Assembly (NCBI RefSeq): GCF_934190855.1
Contig: NZ_CAKPTN010000081.1
Span: 1 to 7,564, forward strand
Reading direction: 5' to 3'
DNA from: an uncultured Veillonella sp.
GTDB taxonomy: Bacteria; Bacillota; Negativicutes; Veillonellales; Veillonellaceae
Length of the DNA stretch: 7,564 nt
A program made the position numbers and the translations under genes. This document shows positions 1 to 6,416 of the stretch, piece after piece; positions within the stretch are counted from its first letter, which is position 1, and every line of letters begins with the position of its first letter. The notes below the pieces were generated by a model. It searched no databases. It saw nothing but the letters and a program-made list of their open reading frames with translations, and was not told the DNA's origin.

Positions 1-139
1 GGAAATGACTAACGAAGTAGAACCATTAGAACCATCCATTGCTATTAATGAAGCCATTCAATTAGCAAAAGAATTTGGCTCTGATGCTTCTTATAAATTA
101 ATTAATGCAATTTTAGATGCATACAACAAGAGTAGATAA
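1..139 (+). CDS. nusB: NusB transcription antitermination factor, C-terminal end (5' partial)
   Basis: Only the last 45 codons are present, read from base 2 to the TAA at 137–139. NusB is an all-helical RNA-binding protein that pairs with NusE (ribosomal protein S10) in antitermination complexes, mainly on rRNA operons. The visible segment PSIAINEAIQLAKEFGSD matches the conserved C-terminal stretch of NusB (P-S-x-A-I-N-E-A-x-x-L-A-K), followed by the last helix LINAILDAYNK, equivalent to the usual FVNGVLD-type ending. The stop overlaps the next gene's start by one base (TAATG), which implies translational coupling. Position upstream of xseA supports the call, since nusB commonly lies there in Firmicutes. 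The N-terminal RNA-binding part lies outside the window and cannot be judged. Confidence 0.88.
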   Translation, partial: EMTNEVEPLEPSIAINEAIQLAKEFGSDASYKLINAILDAYNKSR

Positions 140-1098
140 TGAAACGATATTACTTAGGCATTGATACCAGTTGCTACACCACGAGTTGTGCCATTATAGA
201 TAGTGACTTTCACATAGTCGGAGAAGCGCGCAAACTATTAGAGGTTAAACATGGGGAGCGAGGACTACAACAATCAAATATGGTCTTTCAGCATACAAAG
301 GCATTGCCTAAGCTAATGTCAGAATTACCGCAAGTGCCAATTAGCGGTATCGGTGTTAGTGGCTTTCCACGACGCGAGGAAAATTCTTATATGCCTGCCT
401 TTATGGTTGGTCTAGGACATGGAGAATCACTAAGTCACGTGATGAATGTACCGCTACAAGTTTTCGCGCATCAAGAAAATCATATATTAGCAGCACTACG
501 AGATTTAAAAACAATTCCTAGTAAACCATTTTTAGCACTTCATTTATCAGGCGGTACTACGGAGCTCGTATATTGCCATTATCAAGGTGAAGGGATTTTT
601 GAATCTCACATTATTGGCGGTTCTAAAGATTTGCAAGGTGGTCAATATGTGGATCGCATCGGTGTTGCTATGGGCTTACCATTTCCTGCAGGAAAACATC
701 TTGAGGCATTAGCATTACAAACTACAGAGTATGAGCCACTACCATCATCTATGAAAGAGGGATGGATTAGTTTTGCCGGTCCTTGCAGCGCAGCTATGCG
801 GCGTATACATGAAACCATGAGTGATGTGGATAAATCTAATTTAGCTAGAGCTGTATTTACATCTATCGGAAATGCTTTAGAAAAAATGATTACCTATCAT
901 ATTAAAGAAAAACCAGTTCGTACACTTATCGCTGTAGGTGGTGTGATGAGCAATAGTTTACTTCGTACTCGAATGGAATCCTATTGCAAACGCAATCGTA
1001 TGACATTACATGTGGCGCAGCCACAATTTTCTGTTGATAATGCTACAGGAAATGCGTTTGGCGCAGCTTATTTACAAGAATCTAGAGGATCATCGTGA
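139..1098 (+). CDS. TsaD/Kae1-fold paralog (peptidase M22/glycoprotease-like), exact function unknown
   Basis: The protein has 319 residues and an ASKHA ATPase fold related to TsaD, the subunit that transfers threonylcarbamoyl to A37 of tRNA. Visible family landmarks are LGIDTSC (6–12), the metal-binding HxxxH (H111, H115), HLSGGTTELV (135–144), VDRIGVAMGLPFPAG (171–185), SFAGPCSA (211–218), AVGGVMSNSLLR (265–276) and the third metal-ligand aspartate in SVDNATGNA (D300). Several TsaD hallmarks are changed: the CDET of the N-terminal loop reads CYTT, the VPE segment reads LQQ (43–45), and the GPGLxG loop is replaced by FPRREENSYMP (76–86). It therefore looks like the Kae1-like paralog found beside xseA in some anaerobic Firmicutes rather than true TsaD. 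The ATG overlaps the nusB stop and the ribosome site is weak (AAGAG, 128–132), so coupled translation is likely. Automated pipelines may label it TsaD or O-sialoglycoprotein endopeptidase; I would not transfer either activity. Confidence 0.8.
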   Translation: MKRYYLGIDTSCYTTSCAIIDSDFHIVGEARKLLEVKHGERGLQQSNMVFQHTKALPKLMSELPQVPISGIGVSGFPRREENSYMPAFMVGLGHGESLSHVMNVPLQVFAHQENHILAALRDLKTIPSKPFLALHLSGGTTELVYCHYQGEGIFESHIIGGSKDLQGGQYVDRIGVAMGLPFPAGKHLEALALQTTEYEPLPSSMKEGWISFAGPCSAAMRRIHETMSDVDKSNLARAVFTSIGNALEKMITYHIKEKPVRTLIAVGGVMSNSLLRTRMESYCKRNRMTLHVAQPQFSVDNATGNAFGAAYLQESRGSS

Positions 1099-2318
1099 AT
1101 GTATTAACCATTACACAATTGAACAATCTCATAAAGCGCACCTTAGATCGTGAATATCTACTTAAAAATGTTTATGTAAGCGGTACTATTATCAATGCTA
1201 AACGTCATAGTAGTGGGCACATGTATTTTTCTTTGAAAGATGAGGAATCTGCCATTGATGTAACCATGTGGTCTAGCACTGTTATGCAAAAAGGGTTGGC
1301 TAATGCCATTCAAAATGGTTTATTAGTAACTGTAAAAGCATCTGTTAACTTTTACAATAAAATGGGCCGTTTAAATCTCATTGCATCAGATATGCAAATA
1401 GGTTCTAAAAGCCCGTTACAGCTTGAATTTGATGCATTAAAGCGAGAATTAACAGCTTTAGGATACTTTGATGATAGTCACAAACAAAGTTTACCGTATA
1501 TGGCAAGCTGTATTGGTATCGTCACGTCTCAATCTGGCGCAGTTCTACATGATATTCTCCATGTCAGCGAGCGACGTAATCCTTTAGTTCAATTTAAATT
1601 GTTTTCTGTGCCTGTACAAGGTAATACAGCGGGACCTATTATTGCAAAAGGTATTGCGGCCGCCGATGCAGATCCTGATGTAGATGTTATTATCGTTGGT
1701 CGTGGTGGCGGTTCCATGGAGGACTTGTGGTGCTTCAATGATAGAGCTGTAGTAGAAGCCATTTATAAGGCTAATACGCCTATTATTTCCGCTGTAGGAC
1801 ATGAAACTGATTACACTTTATGTGATTATGTGGCAGATGCACGCGGTGCTACGCCGAGTCATGCTGCAGAGATGGCAGTTTTGTCGCTTACTACATTGCA
1901 AGATCAATTAACAGAAAAAGAAGAGTATTTGCATGAATATATACGTTATACACTACAACAGAAACGTACAGATTTGACATTACTTTTTAATCGCAGACTT
2001 GGTATACCAGCGCTTCAGTTTTTACATAAGCAAAAATCATATTTACAAGAACTTTCACAGACATTAACAAATGTTACTAAAGAGAGATGTAATACGGAAA
2101 AGCATAGTTTAGCATTATTAGCTCAACAGTTAGAGTCATTAAATCCATTACAAATGATGGTTAAAGGGTTCGCAAAGGTTGAACATAATAATGAAGCCGT
2201 AACTTCGGTGGCCCAATTACAACCGAATGACGATATACGGGTTACATTAGCAGATGGTTATGTTACAGCCACGGTAAAGGAGGCGCACAAAGATGGCCGC
2301 ATCACTAAAAAGTTATGA
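1095..2318 (+). CDS. xseA: Exodeoxyribonuclease VII large subunit
   Basis: This is the catalytic subunit of exonuclease VII, which degrades single-stranded DNA from both ends to oligonucleotides and acts in repair and in clearing trapped topoisomerase complexes. An N-terminal OB-fold (about 1–100) includes SSGHMYFSLKDE (39–50). The catalytic domain carries GIVTSQSGAVLHDIL (141–155), VGRGGGSMEDLWCFND (201–216), SAVGHETDYTLCD (232–244, with H236 and D239 of the GHExD motif) and ARGATPSHAAE (249–259). A helical stretch (about 265–345) and the closing LNPLQMMVKGFAKV (349–362) complete it. At 407 residues it is somewhat shorter than the E. coli protein, mostly through a shorter helical C-terminal region. 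The start is GTG at 1095, giving a 4-base GTGA overlap with the preceding stop; AGAGG (1084–1088) is the ribosome site. The next gene is its partner xseB. Confidence 0.97.
   Translation: MNVLTITQLNNLIKRTLDREYLLKNVYVSGTIINAKRHSSGHMYFSLKDEESAIDVTMWSSTVMQKGLANAIQNGLLVTVKASVNFYNKMGRLNLIASDMQIGSKSPLQLEFDALKRELTALGYFDDSHKQSLPYMASCIGIVTSQSGAVLHDILHVSERRNPLVQFKLFSVPVQGNTAGPIIAKGIAAADADPDVDVIIVGRGGGSMEDLWCFNDRAVVEAIYKANTPIISAVGHETDYTLCDYVADARGATPSHAAEMAVLSLTTLQDQLTEKEEYLHEYIRYTLQQKRTDLTLLFNRRLGIPALQFLHKQKSYLQELSQTLTNVTKERCNTEKHSLALLAQQLESLNPLQMMVKGFAKVEHNNEAVTSVAQLQPNDDIRVTLADGYVTATVKEAHKDGRITKKL
2276..2283 (+). promoter_or_regulatory. Strong Shine–Dalgarno site for xseB, inside xseA
   Basis: AAAGGAGG lies 9 bases before the ATG at 2293, within the last 15 codons of xseA. 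It matches the ribosome-binding consensus closely and is clearly stronger than the site serving xseA. It fixes the xseB start and lets ribosomes load on xseB independently of xseA termination. Confidence 0.8.
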
Positions 2319-2499
2319 GAAAAAATATAAAGCCTTAGAAGATATTGTTAAGCAATTAGACGATGGTGATATGACCATCTCTGAGCTCTTAAATCAATAT
2401 AAAAAAGGCTTAACCTTAGTTAAGGAATGTGCAGAAATGCTTGATTCCGTTGAAGCTGAGGTACAACAAATTATCGAAGAAGTCCGCATCAGCGAATAA
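2293..2499 (+). CDS. xseB: Exodeoxyribonuclease VII small subunit
   Basis: This 68-residue helical protein is the non-catalytic subunit of exonuclease VII; several copies bind the helical C-terminal region of each XseA. The family pattern is clear: SYEKKYKALEDIVKQLDDGD (7–26), the turn MTISELLNQYKKG (27–39), then a second helix LVKECAEMLDSVEAEVQQI (42–60) with the conserved cysteine and the AE-type ending. Length is normal for the family. The gene overlaps the end of xseA by 26 bases in another frame; this start is supported by an excellent ribosome site and leaves an intact N-terminus. It ends 9 bases before ispA. Confidence 0.96.
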   Translation: MAASLKSYEKKYKALEDIVKQLDDGDMTISELLNQYKKGLTLVKECAEMLDSVEAEVQQIIEEVRISE

Positions 2500-2508
2500 G
2501 GAGATTCT

Positions 2509-3387
2509 ATGTTCAAAGAATATTTAGCGTCTAGCAAACAAAATATTGAACAATGGTTAGGTGAGGTATTAACTAGTCCAAATCAAGAATTTAAGCCCCT
2601 TTATGAAGCTATGAATTACAGCTTAATGCAAGGGGGCAAACGAATTCGACCAATCTTATCTAAAGCTGTGTTAGAAATGCTTCAAAAAGATCCTGCTGAT
2701 TATAAAGAGTTTTTATGTGCAATGGAGTGTATCCATACGTATTCCTTAGTACATGATGATTTACCTGCCATGGATAATGATGATTATCGTAGAGGTAATT
2801 TAACAAATCATAAAGTATATGGTGAAGGTTTAGCTATTTTAGCGGGTGATGGTTTATTGACATATGCCTTTCAACTAATGACCGCCAATAAGACGGCTAC
2901 GGCTCAAGAGAAACTCGATGCCATTCAATGTGTAGCGACTGCAGCGGGTCCAGAAGGTATGGTCGGCGGTCAGGCCTTTGATATGCTCAGTGAAGATAAA
3001 CATATTCCATTAGATGAGTTACAAGTTCTTCATCGCGGCAAAACGGGGGCTTTATTTAATGCGTCTGTAGAGTTAGGCCTTATCTTAGGTAATGCAGATA
3101 CTGCTACGAGAACAGCATTAATGGAATATGCTAATTGTTTAGGATTGTTATTCCAAATCACTGATGATATTCTAGATGTAACAGGTACTATCGAAGAATT
3201 AGGAAAAACACCTGGCAGTGATATTCGCCAACATAAATCTACTTATGTATCTTTACTTGGTTTAGAGGGGGCAAAAGAGCAAGCCGCTGCAGTAGGTAAA
3301 CAGGCTCATGATGCATTAAACTCCGTTTCTTATGATACATCTATATTGGCAGCATTAATTGATTATCTTTTAAAACGTACGAATTAA
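2509..3387 (+). CDS. ispA: Farnesyl diphosphate synthase (short-chain trans-prenyltransferase)
   Basis: Condenses isopentenyl diphosphate with dimethylallyl and geranyl diphosphate to form farnesyl diphosphate, the precursor for undecaprenyl phosphate and longer isoprenoid chains in the cytosol. GGKRIRP (42–48) binds the incoming substrate. The first aspartate-rich motif is DDLPAMD (83–89) and the second is DDILD (219–223). RGKTGALF (176–183) and GGQAFDM (153–159) are also typical. Tyr78, five residues before the first motif, together with the two extra residues (PA) inside that motif, is the bacterial farnesyl-synthase pattern that limits the product to C15. Length of 292 is normal. The ribosome site AAGGAG (2498–2503) overlaps the xseB stop. 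Product length is inferred from these residues only. Confidence 0.94.
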   Translation: MFKEYLASSKQNIEQWLGEVLTSPNQEFKPLYEAMNYSLMQGGKRIRPILSKAVLEMLQKDPADYKEFLCAMECIHTYSLVHDDLPAMDNDDYRRGNLTNHKVYGEGLAILAGDGLLTYAFQLMTANKTATAQEKLDAIQCVATAAGPEGMVGGQAFDMLSEDKHIPLDELQVLHRGKTGALFNASVELGLILGNADTATRTALMEYANCLGLLFQITDDILDVTGTIEELGKTPGSDIRQHKSTYVSLLGLEGAKEQAAAVGKQAHDALNSVSYDTSILAALIDYLLKRTN

Positions 3388-3415
3388 TAGGTATTACCTG
3401 TAGAAGGTACAAAGA

Positions 3416-3895
3416 ATGATTGATTTATTACCACAAATAGCACATAACTACATAGCGCAAGCCGCATTTTGGGGTTGGTTTACCGCTCAAGCAATTAAAT
3501 TCGTATGGCAACTTGTAAGACATGGTAAATTCCGGCCAGAACGCCTTGTAGGCTCCGGTGGATTCCCTAGTTCCCATACATCCTTTGTCATTGCTACTAC
3601 TACGGCTATTTATCTAAAAAATGGTGTATCAGATCTTTTTATCTTGTCCTTAGTATTCTCTATTGTAGTTATGTATGATGCATCAGGTGTTCGATTAGAG
3701 GCTGGAAGACAAGCTCAAATACTAAATCAAATTGTGGAATATTTTACAAAGAAAAATATTCCTGTTCAAATTACTCGTAAAGAGGCGCTAAAAGAGTTAT
3801 TAGGACATACGCCTGTGGAAGTATTTGGTGGTTTAATCCTAGGTATTCTTGTTGCCTATATTCAGTTTTATTATATTTATAATGGTGTACTATGA
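3416..3895 (+). CDS. DUF212 / divergent PAP2 family membrane protein (YuiD-like)
   Basis: A 159-residue integral membrane protein of the family annotated as divergent PAP2, or acid phosphatase/vanadium-haloperoxidase related. Its signatures are visible: KFRPERLVGSGGFPSSHTS (38–56), where K/R-P and PSSH resemble the first two PAP2 phosphatase motifs, then MYDASGVRLEAGRQAQILN (86–104), and GHTPVEVFGGLILGI (130–144), whose histidine could stand in for the third motif. Hydrophobic segments lie at about 54–67, 72–88 and 136–154. The role is unproven; PAP2 enzymes remove phosphate from lipid phosphates or diphosphates, and its position straight after ispA makes a prenyl-phosphate substrate an attractive guess. 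AGAAGG (3402–3407) precedes the ATG. The stop overlaps the tlyA start (ATGA). Confidence 0.88.
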   Translation: MIDLLPQIAHNYIAQAAFWGWFTAQAIKFVWQLVRHGKFRPERLVGSGGFPSSHTSFVIATTTAIYLKNGVSDLFILSLVFSIVVMYDASGVRLEAGRQAQILNQIVEYFTKKNIPVQITRKEALKELLGHTPVEVFGGLILGILVAYIQFYYIYNGVL

Positions 3896-4695
3896 GCAGT
3901 AAAGAACGGTTAGATATACTCCTTGTCAATCGAGGTCTTTTTGAAAGTAGAGAAAAAGCAAAAGCTGCTATTATGGCTGGACTTATCTTTATGGATACTA
4001 CGCGCATAGATAAAGCAGGAACAAAAGTACCTGTTGATGCTAATATCCTGGTAAAAGGCAATACATTACCGTATGTAAGTCGTGGTGGGCTTAAATTGGA
4101 AAAAGCTATCCAAACATATCCTATCGATTTACAAGACGCTGTCATGGTTGATATAGGCGCTAGTACAGGTGGATTTACAGACTGTGCTTTACAAAATGGG
4201 GCAACTAAAGTTTTTGCTATTGATGTAGGTTACAACCAATTAGCGTGGAAATTACGTCAAGATCCGCGTGTTATCAACATGGAAAAACAAAATATCCGCA
4301 CTGTCACACCAGAGCAATTAGGTGAACTTGTCGATTTTATTTCTATTGATGTAGCCTTTATTTCTTTAGACAAAGTTCTACCAGTTGCTACTACCTTATT
4401 AAAAGATACAGGTTCCCTTGTGGCCTTAATTAAACCTCAATTTGAGGCGGGCAAAGAAAATGTTGGTAAGGGTGGTATAGTACGAGATAGTGCTATCCAT
4501 AAAGAGGTTTTACACCGAATATTACAAGTAGCTTATGACTGTGGGCTGTATATCCATGGTTTAACCTTCTCACCTATTAAAGGAATGGAAGGAAATATTG
4601 AGTTCTTAGGTTATTTTAAAAAGTACGAAGAAGGGGCTTTAACTATTAACGACGAATTAATTGATGCAGTCGTTACCGAAGCTCATTCGTTATAG
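3892..4695 (+). CDS. tlyA: TlyA family rRNA (cytidine-2'-O)-methyltransferase
   Basis: A 267-residue protein with an N-terminal S4 RNA-binding domain (about 5–60; RLDILLVNRGLFESREKA) and a C-terminal FtsJ/RrmJ-type methyltransferase. The linker PYVSRGGLKLEKA (60–72) leads into the S-adenosylmethionine motif DIGASTGGF (87–95). The K-D-K-E catalytic set is complete: K68, D153 (in SIDVAF), K181 (in IKPQFEAG) and E237 (in GNIEFLG). These fall one residue from the positions known in the mycobacterial enzyme. Characterised TlyA proteins methylate cytidines on 16S and/or 23S rRNA, and loss causes capreomycin resistance in mycobacteria; which sites are used here cannot be read from sequence. The full-length form with S4 start region suggests the two-subunit-target type, but this is inference. 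Its start codon overlaps the preceding stop by 4 bases. Confidence 0.94.
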   Translation: MSSKERLDILLVNRGLFESREKAKAAIMAGLIFMDTTRIDKAGTKVPVDANILVKGNTLPYVSRGGLKLEKAIQTYPIDLQDAVMVDIGASTGGFTDCALQNGATKVFAIDVGYNQLAWKLRQDPRVINMEKQNIRTVTPEQLGELVDFISIDVAFISLDKVLPVATTLLKDTGSLVALIKPQFEAGKENVGKGGIVRDSAIHKEVLHRILQVAYDCGLYIHGLTFSPIKGMEGNIEFLGYFKKYEEGALTINDELIDAVVTEAHSL

Positions 4696-4704
4696 GAGAT
4701 TACT

Positions 4705-5589
4705 ATGCGTATCGGATTCTTCCCGAATATGGGGAAAAGCAACATTATGGCAGTTCTCAAAATGGCTGCTCATATTTGTAAAGAAGAAGGTATCGAAGTA
4801 TTTTTGCCAGATGATCTCGAATCAGATGCACCTGCACGAGTACTTAAGATTCCAAAAACTCATATTGTAAGCCGTCCTGAAATCTTCAAACAAATAGATA
4901 TTGCTTTTAGTTTTGGTGGGGATGGTACGATCATTCATTTAGCCCGACAAATCTATCCGTATAATGTACCAGTGTGCGGTATTAACTTAGGTGAGCTAGG
5001 GTTCTTAAATCAAATAGAAATTCACCAAATGCAAAGTCATATAAAACGTATAGTGAAAGGTGACTACAAGATTGAAAAGCGCGGTCACTTATATGCTTAT
5101 ATTGACCGTAATGATGGCAAAGAAGAAGAACTTGTTCCTATTATCAATGAAATAGTTATAACCCGTGCAGAACCAGCTAAAATGGCACGCATTAATATGT
5201 CTGTTAATAATCAACACACTCAAATGTATCCGTCTGATGGTTTAATCATTTCCTCTGCTACAGGATCTACAGGTTATAACCTATCAGCTGGTGGTCCAAT
5301 TATGAAACCAGATAATAGATCTATCATAGTTACACCTGTAGCTCCACATTTGATTCAAGGTGTATCTCTAGTATTAGAGGAGCATGATACAATTCAAATT
5401 ACAATGCCTGAACGAGAACCACAATTACACATTTGTATTGATGGTACCTTTGACTATACTTTTACAAATAAAGAAACCTTACATATAAGTTCTAATCCTG
5501 TATACTGCTTATTTGTACGATTTAAGGATCAATGTTTCTTTGGTACATTATTTAAAAAATTAGCGTCTCGTAGAGACGAATTATTATAA
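4705..5589 (+). CDS. nadK: NAD kinase
   Basis: Phosphorylates NAD at the adenosine 2'-hydroxyl to give NADP, the sole route to NADP in most bacteria. The 294-residue protein shows the GGDGT motif (71–75, catalytic D73), GINLGELGFLNQI (92–104), the NE pair in IINEIVITR (146–154; N148, E149), and the long YPSDGLIISSATGSTGYNLS region (175–194), which binds the nucleotide. GGPIMKP (196–202) and the beta-rich C-terminus are typical. The N-terminal IGFFPNMGK resembles the usual beta-strand plus N-x-x-K start. The ribosome site AGGAG (4694–4698) overlaps the tlyA stop, with 6 bases to ATG. nadK next to tlyA and argR is common in Clostridia-type gene orders. Confidence 0.97.
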   Translation: MRIGFFPNMGKSNIMAVLKMAAHICKEEGIEVFLPDDLESDAPARVLKIPKTHIVSRPEIFKQIDIAFSFGGDGTIIHLARQIYPYNVPVCGINLGELGFLNQIEIHQMQSHIKRIVKGDYKIEKRGHLYAYIDRNDGKEEELVPIINEIVITRAEPAKMARINMSVNNQHTQMYPSDGLIISSATGSTGYNLSAGGPIMKPDNRSIIVTPVAPHLIQGVSLVLEEHDTIQITMPEREPQLHICIDGTFDYTFTNKETLHISSNPVYCLFVRFKDQCFFGTLFKKLASRRDELL

Positions 5590-5613
5590 CCAAATCTCAA
5601 GTGGGGTGGTTTC

Positions 5614-6189
5614 GTGATTAACATTAACAATGCTGTTCAATTTCAACATTTAATCTGGGATCGGTCGATGAAAAAAGCCAAAGTAGTTGTTGATGCTACA
5701 TGTGGTAATGGCCATGATTTATTGTATTTAGCAAAACGTGCACCAAAAGGATGTCATTTATATGGTATCGATATTCAAATGAAAGCAATCAATAGTAGTA
5801 AAGAACTACTGAAGACAAATGATATTGCACCTGATGTGAGTCTAACCTTTATTCATGACTCTCATGATCTAGCATTAGCTCATCAATTAAAAGATGAGGT
5901 TATCGATTTAATGATTTTTAACTTAGGCTATTTACCTGGTAGTAATCATAAAGTTATAACTAAACCGCATCAAACTATAGAAGCCATAGATAAGGGATTA
6001 CATAAATTATCTAAGTCTGGCGTTATCACAATTGTTGCTTACCCAGGAACACCTGAAGGGATGGATGAAATGCAATCCCTTAAATCATATTTATCTGATT
6101 TAGAACAGAAATTGTATAATGTATGTCATTGGCATCCAATGAACCAAATTAATAACCCACCAGAATTGTTTATATTACAAAAACGATAA
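5614..6189 (+). CDS. mnmM: MnmM/YtqB-type tRNA wobble uridine methyltransferase (class I SAM-dependent)
   Basis: A 191-residue Rossmann-fold methyltransferase of the family long labelled putative rRNA methylase (YtqB). The Bacillus member was shown to methylate 5-aminomethyl-2-thiouridine at tRNA position 34, completing mnm5s2U. Visible motifs: DATCGNGHD (27–35, S-adenosylmethionine loop I), YGIDIQMKAI (50–59, acidic loop II), IHDSHD (80–85), the family-specific FNLGYLPGSNHKVIT (102–116), TIEAI (121–125), VAYPGTPEGMDE (141–152), and the C-terminal MNQINNPPELFIL (176–188). The usual Y-x-GHxEG is YPGTPEG here, a small departure. Start is GTG at 5614 behind a G-rich but imperfect ribosome site (GGGGTGG, 5603–5609); no better start lies upstream of motif I. 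It is the last gene before the terminator. The tRNA assignment rests on family resemblance. Confidence 0.85.
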   Translation: MININNAVQFQHLIWDRSMKKAKVVVDATCGNGHDLLYLAKRAPKGCHLYGIDIQMKAINSSKELLKTNDIAPDVSLTFIHDSHDLALAHQLKDEVIDLMIFNLGYLPGSNHKVITKPHQTIEAIDKGLHKLSKSGVITIVAYPGTPEGMDEMQSLKSYLSDLEQKLYNVCHWHPMNQINNPPELFILQKR

Positions 6190-6202
6190 AAAGCTATATA
6201 TC

Positions 6203-6221
6203 TTTATTCATTATGAATAAA
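6203..6221. repeat. Palindrome TTTATTCAT-T-ATGAATAAA
   Basis: A perfect 9-bp inverted repeat about a single central base, 13 bases after the mnmM stop. As RNA it could form an 8-bp AT-rich stem with a 3-base loop. There is no T-run after it, so it is unlikely to be the terminator itself. Its right half (TTATGA) can alternatively pair with TCATAA at 6224–6229. Confidence 0.5.
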
Positions 6222-6237
6222 ACTCATAATCAACATG

Positions 6238-6267
6238 TAAAAGCCCCTATAAAGGGGCTTTTATTTA
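6238..6267 (+). terminator. Intrinsic terminator after mnmM, possibly bidirectional
   Basis: A perfect 11-bp stem, TAAAAGCCCCT (6238–6248) with AGGGGCTTTTA (6253–6263), closes a 4-base ATAA loop. The five-GC core is followed by the run TTTTATTTA. The A-run before the stem gives a T-run on the other strand too. It lies 48 bases after the mnmM stop and would end the nusB–mnmM transcript. ACATGT occurs on both sides (6233–6238 and 6269–6274). Confidence 0.9.
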
Positions 6268-6361
6268 TACATGTATATTTTTCTACTTTTAAATTATTAA
6301 TTCCCTATAAATAGATTAACCTTATGGGCTATGAATTTATACAACGTCAGTATATGGAATC

Positions 6362-6389
6362 TTAACAATATTTTAAATATTAGTATAAT
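6362..6389 (+). promoter_or_regulatory. Likely sigma-A promoter P1 for argR–recN
   Basis: TTAACA (6362–6367, one mismatch to TTGACA), a 16-base spacer, and a perfect TATAAT (6384–6389). Transcription would start near 6396, giving a leader of about 115 bases that contains the 6417–6451 inverted repeat. The spacer holds a 7-bp palindrome, AATATTT-T-AAATATT (6367–6381), which could be an operator or chance in AT-rich DNA. Confidence 0.55.
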
Positions 6390-6416
6390 ATGCATAAGAC
6401 GTATAATATATGCGAT

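Noticed and set aside
1584..1802. Open frame of 72 codons on the minus strand within xseA
   Set aside because: It lies wholly inside a strongly conserved catalytic region of xseA, has no recognisable domain, and looks like a shadow frame.
3389..3399. AGGTATTACCT small palindrome between ispA and the DUF212 gene
   Set aside because: Four-bp arms are expected by chance; there is no terminator T-run or promoter element beside it.
3771..4145. Open frame of 124 codons on the minus strand across the DUF212–tlyA junction
   Set aside because: Both overlapped plus-strand genes are clear family members; the minus-strand product has no recognisable motif or convincing ribosome site.
4661..4870. Open frame of 69 codons on the plus strand across the tlyA–nadK junction
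   Set aside because: It is out of frame with both well-supported genes, and the tlyA and nadK ends already account for the bases.
6324..6365. Possible 13-residue peptide (MGYEFIQRQYMES) upstream of argR
   Set aside because: There is no ribosome site, it ends inside the P1 promoter, and it is upstream of any predicted transcript start, so it is not a leader peptide.
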